64,000 bases of DNA, taken from assembly GCF_016827595.1 (NCBI RefSeq), contig NZ_JAECMS010000001.1:793555-857554 (forward strand), written 5' to 3'. Below are positions 54,064 to 62,387 of this stretch, in pieces. The translations under genes and the position numbers were made by a program. The notes below the pieces were generated by a model, which worked only from the letters and a program-made list of their open reading frames with translations, searched no databases and was not told where the DNA came from. Within the stretch, counting starts at the first letter, position 1. Each line of letters starts with the position of its first letter. This DNA comes from Luteirhabdus pelagi (lineage in GTDB: Bacteria; Bacteroidota; Bacteroidia; Flavobacteriales; Flavobacteriaceae).

Positions 54064-54678
54064 GATGTTCAGGCAGAATGTCTCCAGCTTTTCAGATTAC
54101 TGGATAGTTATCTAAAAAAGAGCACTGCGACAAAGAATAAGATGCACGGTGAAGAGACTTTAGGGATCCCTTCACCATTTGTCTACCGTTCATTGAAAAG
54201 AGACCTGAAGCACCTTAAAAAAGAGATAAAGGCTATAGAAGGTCGTTTGCTCGAACTCGTCAAGGGAGACCAGCAGGAACAGCTTACGCTTCTCAAAAGT
54301 ATTCCTGGTATGGGAGAGAAGACAGCGTGGTTTTTGATTGTATCCACAGAAGGTTTTTCGAAGTTTGAACGTGCCGGACAGTTGTGCAGTTATGTGGGGA
54401 TCACACCCACAATACGAGAATCTGGGAGTAGTGTGAGAGGTAGGAGCAGGATCAGCAAAGTGGGGAATAAAAAGCTTAGGAATTTACTGTTCTTATGTGC
54501 GTTCTCAGCCTCAAAATACAACAAGGCTTATAAAGAAATCTACCATCGGATTGTAGCCAAAGGAAAGAGTAAAAAACTAGCACTGATCGCTGTTGCAAAC
54601 AAGCTCTTAAAACAGGCTTTTACAATTGCAAAATCTGGAAGACCATACGATGAGGACTATAGATCAAAATTAGCCTAA
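54064..54678 (+). pseudogene. IS110-family transposase, 5'-truncated
   Basis: The frame is open from 54064 after a TAA and has no start codon before ATG 54142; the preceding codons ('LQLFRLLDSYLKKSTATKNK') already match IS110 transposases, so the 5' half of the gene is missing. The C-terminal part is intact: 'LLKSIPGMGEKTAWFLIVST', 'FERAGQLCSYVGITPTIRESG' and 'RGRSRISKVGNKKLRNLLFL', the Transposase_20 region with the conserved Ser. The N-terminal DEDD catalytic domain is absent, so it is inactive. It lies between the two halves of the defence cargo. Confidence 0.88.
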
Positions 54679-54826
54679 AAAGACTTGTTTTTTAACTCAG
54701 TTCTTTGTTGTGTTTTCGTGCTTTCGTGCTTTAATTTCTTTCGTATTTATTATAATTTTCATATTCACTTGTATGATAGTGCGTTTTTTAAATTTCTCTT
54801 TTCACTGGCAGGGATTTGGAAACACT

Positions 54827-54869
54827 TTTGCAGGTTTTGGACAAGCGTTGACGTTCAGCGACCTGCAAA
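54827..54869 (-). repeat. attC-like hairpin at 3' side of GTPase operon
   Basis: tttgcaggt (54827-54835) pairs perfectly with acctgcaaa (54861-54869); within the loop gcgttgac/gttcagcg give a second weak pairing. It is 22 bases beyond the stop of the last gene of the GTPase operon. A comparable hairpin stands at the other end (61162-61191). Confidence 0.5.
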
Positions 54870-54891
54870 TGTGCTTACAAGTGTGCGTTGA

Positions 54892-57800
54892 TTATGGAAA
54901 CGCTTTAAATATCAACCAGTATGCAAAAGCTGCGGCTGTATCAGATGCTAATTGTTTAGTATTATCCGGTCTTCTATCACTATCACTAGAGGATTGATTT
55001 TTCTTTATTCCAGGTTGCTTAAGTATATCAGAAATACCTCTTACTACGCCTATCATCATACTACCAGAACTCCTTCCTTGCCTCACAGCCGCTTTCGCAA
55101 ATCCAAAGCCTTCCATTTCAACAGCTGAGGTATCATTATAATGTTCGGTGAGAATTTTTCCTACTTCAGATTCATAATCTTCAATAAGTTGTTCACCTGA
55201 AGCAATTATGCCCAAATTCGCTTTCACTTTTGTATCCCAACCATTCTTTATTAATATCTTCCATTCATCTTTTCTTCTTTCTTTTTTTGCAATTTCTGCA
55301 AGCGCATACGTTGAAGATGCTAAGTCTGGTCTAGCCATAAACTTGTCTTTTTCCGCTTTACCTGATTCATAGGAGTAAATTTCTCTTAGGAAAATTACAT
55401 CTCCTATTGAGAAATCATTGGGCTTACGAGATCCTGCGATTCCAACGAAAAAGATTGCATCAGGTTTGAAATGACTGATGGCTCTTTCGGTTTCTTGAGC
55501 AGCAATTGTGTTTTTAGCCCCACATTCTCTAATGATTACCTTAGCAACATTTTTGTCATACAATGAGAAAATTCCAGCCTCATATGTTGTATCATCTCGA
55601 TCAACTTCAACCACTTCTTTCAAGAATTGTCTAACGGCATTATACTCTTCCTCAATCGCGGTTAAAATGACAATAGTTGGAAGAGATTCAAAATGGTTTT
55701 TTGAATTATTCTTAGGTTGCTCCATAGAAGAATATTGTTGCATTGGTTTCTTAAATGGGCTTAGCCATGAGGATTCCCACCAATTCAATTTTACTAGAGA
55801 TTTACAAACGTCATATGCCAATGTAAATGATTTATAGTAACGAGATTTATCATAGACAGCCCTCGCAGAGTTTGTGTAATTTCTTGACAAAATGAGTGTG
55901 CCGAGACGCCTTGATTGATTTTCAGTAATTTGAGATTGATAGTGAGAAGTGTAATCACTAAGAAATTTATCAGAGAGAGAAGGGAAGCTTTCAAATATCT
56001 TTAATACAGGCCCTATATCACTTCTGTATTTACTTAGAAATGAAGTCATGCCAGATTTTGAGCTGATATGATCAGCTAAGATTTTTTCAGTTGAGGAGCC
56101 ATCAATTTCGTCTCTCACAATCATTTCTAATATTGCATCTGCTGTTGATTTAACAAACTTGGCTTGATGACTTTCAGGAATATGACCCCAAACTTTCTGA
56201 CGATTTTTATAGCCTGAAATGTTAGAGTAAGTCGTGTTAGCAATTTTTTCAAATATTACGTTATCAATTTGCTTACCCTGTAGTGTCAAATCAAACACAC
56301 TGAAAACGAGGGCTCGTTCTTTGCCTTTAATCCCATAATTAAAAGGCATTTCTTCATCGAGTAATGCTGCCCAAATATTCAACCAACAGGAAACTTGAAG
56401 ATCAATAGACATAAGTATAGTCTCATTTTTTACTGCTCTTTTGATTAATCCTTGAATCAATTTATCATTACACAGTTTTAAGGTTATTGCTAAGACCTCA
56501 TTATCAGAAAGTGTTTTAAGAATCAATTTCAATCCTATTGATCCATCATAACTTATTGAATCCTCAAAAGACAATTGCTTTTTAACTGCTTCTAATGGTT
56601 TGTAGAGTTTTAACAATATTTCCGCATGCAACGAATACCATTTTCTTTTTTGTAGTTCGACCAAGACAGTCTTCCCAATTTCAGTTGGAACTTCTTTAGG
56701 CAAATGTTGAATTAGAAGTGATTCTGAGTCTTTGCGAGAAGATATAACTGAAAAGATGGATTTGGAGCAATCCTTTGAAAAAAGTAATAGCCTCCAAATT
56801 GATTGCTGAATGGCCTCTTCATTCTCTAAGACATTCTTTTTAAATGATTCAACTATTGCTTTATGCCACCACGTTTTATTTGTTTCATTTACAGCCGTAG
56901 AGGATACTTCTGAAAGCATTTCAATATGCTTAAATTTTGAATCTTTGATTGCCTCTTCTAGAATGGCATTTACAAGTTTTTTACCTTTTTCTACTCCATT
57001 AGTATAGGCGTTCCAAGAAATATTCCTTAGCCCTTTAACATTAGACTCTAAACCACTCTTGATTAGGCCATTGTACTTTTCAACAAACTCTTCTTTAACG
57101 GAAGCGCCTAGGTTCTTTTTTGGTGAAAGTTTTGAAAGAATCCTTAAGTCACGCCTAATAAGGTCCGGATCATTCAGGTTGTCCAAATCAGCATAATCTT
57201 CAAATAATATATCACCTTGTGTATATGTATTTAGATCGTCAAGATTGGCACCAATGGTTTTAAGAAAATCATATAATGGGTTTTCTTTTTGCCTACCTAG
57301 AAACATGGCTTCTGTAGGGGATGTGATTTCAATTACGTCATTCTCCACCCCACTGATCATCTTATTAGTATTCCACTTTGACAATAATTCATTTTGAATA
57401 AATACTAAGGTTATATCATACGAATCTTCAATGTCGTTTGGTGAAAAACTAGCTCTATACTTAAGTTGTTTTCTAAAACCACCAATTGGAGAATTCCATA
57501 ATTTTTTAAGGATCTCCTCAAAAGAGCCTAAATCACCTGTAAACAGAATAGGTAAATCTCCTTTAATAAGTGATGAAAGAGATTTTTGAATAAAAACTGG
57601 CTGTGTTAATTCATAGGAGTGGTCAGAATGCTTAATGTTAAGTTCAATAGGCTCCAAATTGGTTCTTTCAACTGGAACTTCTAATATCAATAGTTTTAGG
57701 ATGTCTTGTAAGTCGTCAATGTTTTCAAGTGTTGATAGGTCCGCTATTAAAACATGTGTTATTACCATGCCAGAACGACTAGCTTGTAGGTCTGGAAAGG

Positions 57801-58002
57801 TTTTAGAGAACACGTAATAGTTTTTAAAAGCAGAGCCTGATAAATATGGTTTGAGTAAAACTCCAGGAGGAAGTGGGCCTGGTCGATCTGTGAACTGTAT
57901 TAAAAATGACGTCAATTCTGAATCATCTAAAGTTTGATAAATTTTAGAGTGAGACTTATTGACTTCACCATAATATGCTTGATGGATGACAATTTTACTC
58001 AT
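54892..58002 (-). CDS. GAP1-like protein with C-terminal nucleoside phosphorylase domain
   Basis: 1036 residues. The N-terminal ~230 resemble the GTPase-associated GAP1-N module ('HQAYYGEVNKSHSKIYQTL', 'FTDRPGPLPPGVLLKPYLSGS', 'YVFSKTFPDLQASRSGMVITHVLI'). A long helical middle follows. The C-terminal ~270 form a PNP/MTAN-type nucleoside phosphorylase: 'PTIVILTAIEEEYNAV', 'FFVGIAGSRKPNDFSIGDVIFLREI', 'LGIIASGEQLI', 'SAVEMEGFGFAKAAVRQG' (substrate-binding Met-Glu) and 'VVRGISDIL' (catalytic Asp). Nearly all family residues are kept, so activity on a nucleoside or related compound is plausible. Inferred as the effector of the operon, attacking a nucleoside or nucleotide-derived metabolite once triggered. 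It overlaps the GTPase gene upstream by 8 bases. Confidence 0.8.
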   Translation of the reverse strand: MSKIVIHQAYYGEVNKSHSKIYQTLDDSELTSFLIQFTDRPGPLPPGVLLKPYLSGSAFKNYYVFSKTFPDLQASRSGMVITHVLIADLSTLENIDDLQDILKLLILEVPVERTNLEPIELNIKHSDHSYELTQPVFIQKSLSSLIKGDLPILFTGDLGSFEEILKKLWNSPIGGFRKQLKYRASFSPNDIEDSYDITLVFIQNELLSKWNTNKMISGVENDVIEITSPTEAMFLGRQKENPLYDFLKTIGANLDDLNTYTQGDILFEDYADLDNLNDPDLIRRDLRILSKLSPKKNLGASVKEEFVEKYNGLIKSGLESNVKGLRNISWNAYTNGVEKGKKLVNAILEEAIKDSKFKHIEMLSEVSSTAVNETNKTWWHKAIVESFKKNVLENEEAIQQSIWRLLLFSKDCSKSIFSVISSRKDSESLLIQHLPKEVPTEIGKTVLVELQKRKWYSLHAEILLKLYKPLEAVKKQLSFEDSISYDGSIGLKLILKTLSDNEVLAITLKLCNDKLIQGLIKRAVKNETILMSIDLQVSCWLNIWAALLDEEMPFNYGIKGKERALVFSVFDLTLQGKQIDNVIFEKIANTTYSNISGYKNRQKVWGHIPESHQAKFVKSTADAILEMIVRDEIDGSSTEKILADHISSKSGMTSFLSKYRSDIGPVLKIFESFPSLSDKFLSDYTSHYQSQITENQSRRLGTLILSRNYTNSARAVYDKSRYYKSFTLAYDVCKSLVKLNWWESSWLSPFKKPMQQYSSMEQPKNNSKNHFESLPTIVILTAIEEEYNAVRQFLKEVVEVDRDDTTYEAGIFSLYDKNVAKVIIRECGAKNTIAAQETERAISHFKPDAIFFVGIAGSRKPNDFSIGDVIFLREIYSYESGKAEKDKFMARPDLASSTYALAEIAKKERRKDEWKILIKNGWDTKVKANLGIIASGEQLIEDYESEVGKILTEHYNDTSAVEMEGFGFAKAAVRQGRSSGSMMIGVVRGISDILKQPGIKKNQSSSDSDRRPDNTKQLASDTAAAFAYWLIFKAFP

Positions 58003-58852
58003 GTCCGATGAAATACTTAATGGAAAGAGTTAAGTCTCGATGAGAATCACCCTTTTTATTTATGTAATAACCGAAATTGATTGGTTCTTTATCGATGAAT
58101 TCATCATCCGGCTCATCTGTAAGAGATTTCTCTATTGTTGATAAGCCTATAACTGAAAAAGATTCATTTTGCCAGTTATTATTCAAGAAATCAAAAAACA
58201 TAGGTAGTCTTTCTTGAAGTAAGGTTGATGGAACTTGACCTTCAGGTATTTCTAGTTCATCCCAGCAGGATAAAACCACGGTTAAGCTAGGTTGGCCAAT
58301 TGGAGAGAATGTTGAAAGTCCTTTTATATATGCTAATGTTTGAAGTAATTCTACATAGAAGGCCGCTTCCGACACCTTTACAGGGGGCGGCTTACTATTC
58401 CTTTTTTGAATTTCTTCGGCACTTGGAATTCCCTTATTTACAATATCCTCTAGTTGAGTTAGTTCATTTAGTCGAATGAACAATACCCATGATGTGCTAT
58501 TTTCAATATAATCCTTCCATAAATCATTAACCTTTCTATTATCTACAATTGAGGTGATTTGTTCACCTGCATAGTCTGGGAAGGCAAATTTGACCTCAGA
58601 GTTATTTTCATCCGTTATTATCAGTTCAATACTTCGATTAGCTCCTGTTTCTGTATGTGCGGCCCTTTTACCATTGTAAATACTTTTTAATCCGTCTTCA
58701 AAAATTGACAAATCAGAGGGTCGGTTTTTAGGATCGATTTTAAATTCGAATTGACGACTGTTTATACGTTCGTACAATTGAATACCAAAATGAGTTTTCC
58801 CTGTATTTGGACCTCCAATTATCAAAATATTATGTTTTTCCATATCATTCAT
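57995..58852 (-). CDS. TRAFAC-like small GTPase of conflict system
   Basis: 285 residues. P-loop 'ILIIGGPNTGKTHFGIQLY' (about 9-27), switch-II-like 'KFAFPDYAGEQITSIV' (D-x-x-G as DYAG), 'SWVLFIRLNEL', and 'TVVLSCWDELE' in place of the usual N/TKxD base-specificity motif. This is the pattern of TRAFAC-type GTPases found next to GAP1 and GASH proteins. Probably a nucleotide-controlled switch that holds the effector inactive. Start and end overlap both neighbours by 8 bases, so the four genes are translated as one coupled unit. Confidence 0.8.
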   Translation of the reverse strand: MNDMEKHNILIIGGPNTGKTHFGIQLYERINSRQFEFKIDPKNRPSDLSIFEDGLKSIYNGKRAAHTETGANRSIELIITDENNSEVKFAFPDYAGEQITSIVDNRKVNDLWKDYIENSTSWVLFIRLNELTQLEDIVNKGIPSAEEIQKRNSKPPPVKVSEAAFYVELLQTLAYIKGLSTFSPIGQPSLTVVLSCWDELEIPEGQVPSTLLQERLPMFFDFLNNNWQNESFSVIGLSTIEKSLTDEPDDEFIDKEPINFGYYINKKGDSHRDLTLSIKYFIGHE

Positions 58853-59816
58853 TGATCGATCGTTTTGAAAGAAACATATCTTCAGGTTTGGCTACTGAGA
58901 TCTTTGGAAGAGTATTACAATTTTGGCTCAATACTTCAATTATCCAGTTAATTGACCCCAAAATTGCGTTATGAAATTTACCCTTAGCACCCTCTTGAAC
59001 GCTGGTTTCAAATTGTTTGAAGTGTTTAAATGGAGTAGCTTTTATATGTGTAATAATTTGTTGTTTAGTCTGAGGTGGTAACTTTAAATCTGATTTAGAC
59101 CATATTAGGCCAATTGGTCGATCATTGATGTTTTCAATTAGCCGATCTGCGACTTGTTTGAGCTGTCGTTTAGCATTTCCTCTTTGGCTACCAGAAAGCA
59201 TATCACTGTCTGCAAAAAGTAAAAAACCATCACAGTTATCATATATCCATTGAGCACCAATCGCATTTTCACTATTGATATTATTGCTCCAGTGATCAAA
59301 CCATTCACCTGGTGCATCCGTGAGAATTAGGTCAATATTCGAACCTGCCTTATTTTTTAAAGTTAAATGGAGTAATCCTGGAACTCTCCCTGAGTTATTT
59401 GTGGTATGGTCTGGGAACTGAATTTCTGCATTGCTCTTCCAACTGAGATACCATGCAATGTCTTCCCATCCATTAAGAGTAAGAGAACCAGCAAAACTAT
59501 ATTCACCTATTTTAGCACCCTGTCTAATAAGACAGTATAGTGTGGCTAAAAACGTAGTTTTTCCCGCACTTGCAACTCCCGTAACTCCTATAAAAATTGG
59601 CTTCCTTGATGCTGTTAAGAAATTGAGGTCATAGAGCCCCATTGTATTTCCTGTCCAAGAGATTCTATGTCCTTCATTTCCTAACTCTTGTTTGTTTTCC
59701 TTTTTAGGAGTATCCTTTTTGCCATAGTATTTGCATTCTGAAAGATTTATACATCCTTCAATATTGCATCCACTGTCCTCGGGGTAACATTTAGGTTGTG
59801 AGCAATTTCCAGCCAT
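58845..59816 (-). CDS. GTPase with N-terminal Cys-rich (zinc-binding-like) segment
   Basis: 323 residues. Five Cys within the first 28 residues (5, 10, 17, 22, 28) suggest a small metal-binding knuckle. Then a GTPase domain: 'PIFIGVTGVASAGKTTFLATLYCL' (Walker A near 76-92), 'LILTDAPGEWFDHW' (Walker B/G3 variant D-x-P-G-E), 'GFLLFADSDML', and 'IGLIWSKSDLKL' (G4 as SKxD). It resembles the second GTPase partner ('double GTPase') known from predicted conflict operons and may form a heterodimer with the GTPase downstream. It starts one base after the stop codon of the GASH-like gene. Confidence 0.78.
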   Translation of the reverse strand: MAGNCSQPKCYPEDSGCNIEGCINLSECKYYGKKDTPKKENKQELGNEGHRISWTGNTMGLYDLNFLTASRKPIFIGVTGVASAGKTTFLATLYCLIRQGAKIGEYSFAGSLTLNGWEDIAWYLSWKSNAEIQFPDHTTNNSGRVPGLLHLTLKNKAGSNIDLILTDAPGEWFDHWSNNINSENAIGAQWIYDNCDGFLLFADSDMLSGSQRGNAKRQLKQVADRLIENINDRPIGLIWSKSDLKLPPQTKQQIITHIKATPFKHFKQFETSVQEGAKGKFHNAILGSINWIIEVLSQNCNTLPKISVAKPEDMFLSKRSINE

Positions 59817-59817
59817 A

Positions 59818-61086
59818 TTACTTCGAGCTTAATCTTTTGGTGAGTAAATCATGGAAAATAGTGACAGACAAATCTTCAATAAAAACTTCATCATTTAGTT
59901 TAATTCCAGTTCTATCGGTGAAGTCTTTAAGTTTAGCCTTATCATTTAGGAACAGGACGATAAAATCAGTTACACTAATTCTTCCTTCTGATTCAATTAT
60001 TTCGGGTAAAAGGCTGGTTACCTCAGATTTAGTTGAATCTTTAGTTAATGAGTCAAAGAAGTCTTTAAACTTTATTTTTTCACCTTTGTTTTCATTCAGA
60101 ATTAACAAGGTATCTCTTAATAAATAGTCTACACTTATTGGAGTTATTTCAGTAACCTGCTCGTTAAGATCACTTCCCATCAAAATTGGAAGAATAGGTT
60201 TTGAAACTTCCCGGTAGCTTTTCTTTAATGATGGAGAGTAAAGGGTTTCTTTCCACCAAAGCAGCTTGCTTCTACGTTCAACGGCTAAAATTGAATCAAA
60301 TGAAGATTTTAAGTTCTCATCCAATGACTTTTTGAATGTAGCTAAAAATTTGTTTATCGGATCTTCAATAGCTGAAGAGTTAAGAGCCTTATTCAAATCA
60401 CTAAATGCAGAATCAAAAGATTGTGTTATTGCCTCAGTTGTTTTTCCTTTAAAGTGCTCTTTATACTGAGGATTATGTAACCCATGATTAGGGCCATGAC
60501 CGCTAGGTGCATTAGACAAAGCTTCATTTAACTTACTTCTTACGATCTCATCATCTAACTCTATTTTCCCAAATTGGAGATTATCAATTTTTAATTTCCC
60601 AAGCCTTAATTTGGGTTCTTCTTCAATTAAAGACCACTCTTCAACAGCATGATCTTCAGCTATTTCCCCCAACTCAGTTAAGAGCGTAGAGACAATATCC
60701 TTTTCCTTGCCAAGTTTTGTATAAGGATAGAAATTCGTTGATGTTAAGTATATTATTCTAGCGGCAATGGGATCTTCATTTCCCAATTCCATCAATGCAT
60801 TTAGAATTACACCCCTATGAATATTCCTAGGCATATCCGGATATTTACCTCTTAGTGCTTTCCAATATTTAGTCACGATTTCTTCAACATCATTTAGAAT
60901 TGGTTCTTTGTCCGAAATATTTGGGTCCAACGCCACCAAAGAATAATTTGGTAATAGAGAGTAATCCTTTTTCAAAAGCTTTACCAAAGCGGCTACCGAT
61001 TGTTTAAGCCATTTTAATCGTTCATCACTGTCGCCAATATCAAAAAGGCCAGATTTGAGGGTTGACTGCAAGAAATTATCGTCCAT
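59818..61086 (-). CDS. GASH-like all-helical GTPase-associated protein
   Basis: 422 residues, predicted almost wholly helical: 'RLKWLKQSVAALVKLLKKDYSLLPNYSLVALDPNISDKEPILNDVEEIVTKYWKALRGKYPDMPRNIHRGVILNALMELG' and a long second half with 'PINKFLATFKKSLDENLKSS' and 'VDYLLRDTLLILNENKGEKI'. This matches the 'GTPase-associated system helical' proteins that start such operons. No catalytic motif. It could act as a scaffold or trigger sensor for the two GTPases. First gene of the operon; no clear -7 box is visible in the 100 bases upstream. Confidence 0.75.
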   Translation of the reverse strand: MDDNFLQSTLKSGLFDIGDSDERLKWLKQSVAALVKLLKKDYSLLPNYSLVALDPNISDKEPILNDVEEIVTKYWKALRGKYPDMPRNIHRGVILNALMELGNEDPIAARIIYLTSTNFYPYTKLGKEKDIVSTLLTELGEIAEDHAVEEWSLIEEEPKLRLGKLKIDNLQFGKIELDDEIVRSKLNEALSNAPSGHGPNHGLHNPQYKEHFKGKTTEAITQSFDSAFSDLNKALNSSAIEDPINKFLATFKKSLDENLKSSFDSILAVERRSKLLWWKETLYSPSLKKSYREVSKPILPILMGSDLNEQVTEITPISVDYLLRDTLLILNENKGEKIKFKDFFDSLTKDSTKSEVTSLLPEIIESEGRISVTDFIVLFLNDKAKLKDFTDRTGIKLNDEVFIEDLSVTIFHDLLTKRLSSK

Positions 61087-61513
61087 AATTATATTCTTTG
61101 AATGTTGTTATCCTGTTTAATCTTTTGGCAAAATTTGTTTTTGCAAAGCTTTGGTTGTGCGTTGGCATATGTGGCTTTGTAAATATGCCAAATGCGGGTT
61201 GACAGAAAAATTATGAAAATGTGGAATAGGGGGCATTCAGATTAATTGGTCCGTATTTGTTTGTTACTTTTATTTCAATTCGGTTCATCTTATTAATCCA
61301 GTTTCCTCCAATTGACTTTTTCAATAATTAATGGCGACTCGTAATATATTCATGTTTAAAGTTACCATTTTTCGCTACTTTCAACCGAATAAACGGTACT
61401 ATTTGTGAAATGCCACTTCCCTACCCAAGATTGACTACGCGCAGTAAAAATAGCCCTATCCAAGCCAAAATTGGGGAATAGGGCTAACATGTATTAGTGC
61501 GCAAGGGCTACGC
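61087..61513. repeat. Intergenic region with 9-bp-stem hairpin
   Basis: ttggcatat (61162-61170) pairs perfectly with atatgccaa (61183-61191) across a 12-base loop, 5' of the GASH-like gene. The surroundings (ttttgcaaagctttgg) recall the sequence around the hairpin at 54827. The rest, 61200-61440, is AT-rich, with no gene seen. Confidence 0.5.
61449..61488 (-). terminator. Terminator-like hairpin, copy 2, after XRE gene
   Basis: tagccctat (61451-61459) pairs with atagggcta (61478-61486), with a shared internal agcc..aaa..tgggg loop as in 53784-53822. A C-G pair of copy 1 is an A-T pair here. It lies 26 bases past the XRE regulator's stop on the minus strand. Confidence 0.6.
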
Positions 61514-61912
61514 TTATTTATTTTTTAAAAGCTCTTCTAGATATTTTACTTTGTCTTTCTCAGCATCAACCAGGCGCTCATAAAGCTCAACCACCTTGTC
61601 CAAAGGATTGAAGGTAGCATTCCAGCCTTGGTTAAAACTATTCCCTTTGGGAGAACTGTTATCGTAAAAGCTATTGAAATAATTAACCACATTTTCATCC
61701 GAAAAGTTTTCAATGGCCTCCTTCGTCACGCCCAACGCCTTCGCAACTTGTTCCAACTTCTCATCCTCCACCGTCTCACTGTTCTCCAACTGCGAAACGC
61801 CCTGTTGGCTAATTCCCAGCTCCTCGGCAAGGGTCTCTTGTTTCATACCACGCAGCTCTCGGATACGGCTGATCTTTCTTCCGATATGGTTGGTCTTTGC
61901 TGTTGTGCTCAT
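61514..61912 (-). CDS. XRE-family HTH transcriptional regulator
   Basis: 132 residues. N-terminal HTH_3 domain (about 10-65): 'IGRKISRIRELRGMKQETLAEELGISQQGVSQLENSETVEDEKLEQVAKALGV'. A linker with 'NYFNSFYDNSS' and a C-terminal coiled coil ('DKVVELYERLVDAEKDKVKYLEELL') that probably dimerises follow. This short XRE type is common in Bacteroidota. Located between the integrase and the GTPase operon, it may control the island's excision or the defence operon, but no operator is identified. ATG complementary to 61910-61912. Confidence 0.85.
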   Translation of the reverse strand: MSTTAKTNHIGRKISRIRELRGMKQETLAEELGISQQGVSQLENSETVEDEKLEQVAKALGVTKEAIENFSDENVVNYFNSFYDNSSPKGNSFNQGWNATFNPLDKVVELYERLVDAEKDKVKYLEELLKNK

Positions 61913-62387
61913 ATCTCAAAAGTACGTATTTTTTTTAATTTAGGGGGCGGCTCACCCTCTAGGGTAAAAAATAATCCGGTATCGGTCACACTGTTATTTC
62001 TACCTTCTGGTCCTTGCCCTATAGATCATCCCCATCGAGGAACGCGGATTTATTCATGGAATCTTGGAGCTCTTGGAAACGACAAGGGAGCAAAAAACCA
62101 AAGATGCACAAATAGAGAAAAACGGCAAGGCTGGCTGGCACGAATTAATTTTTACGTTAAATATGGGACGTTTTTACTGGGCTGGCAGCACATTTACGTT
62201 AAAAAAGAAAGAATTGGCCCAAAATCGCTAAATACCCTAAAACTGCCTTATCCCTTTGCTTACTTGTCTTTGGCAGATAATTTGAGTCCACGTAACACCG
62301 CAGCGCGTGTTACCCTCTTGCTATTCATTTTTCCTTTAGAAGTCAAATGAATACCCCTTATTTTAAACACTATTTTCACATCAAAAT
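61913..62387. other. Intergenic stretch with a startless + strand frame
   Basis: Between the divergently unrelated ends of the XRE and integrase genes. One + strand frame from 62021 to 62230 reads 'GILELLETTREQKTKDAQIE' and 'GRFYWAGSTFTLKKKELAQN' without a start codon, bounded by TAG and TAA. It may be a decayed gene fragment; no family recognised. A second overlapping frame is also open, so the evidence is weak. Confidence 0.3.

Noticed and set aside
61628..62350. 240-codon + strand frame
   Set aside because: It crosses the XRE gene in antisense and continues into the intergenic region; no protein-like motifs.
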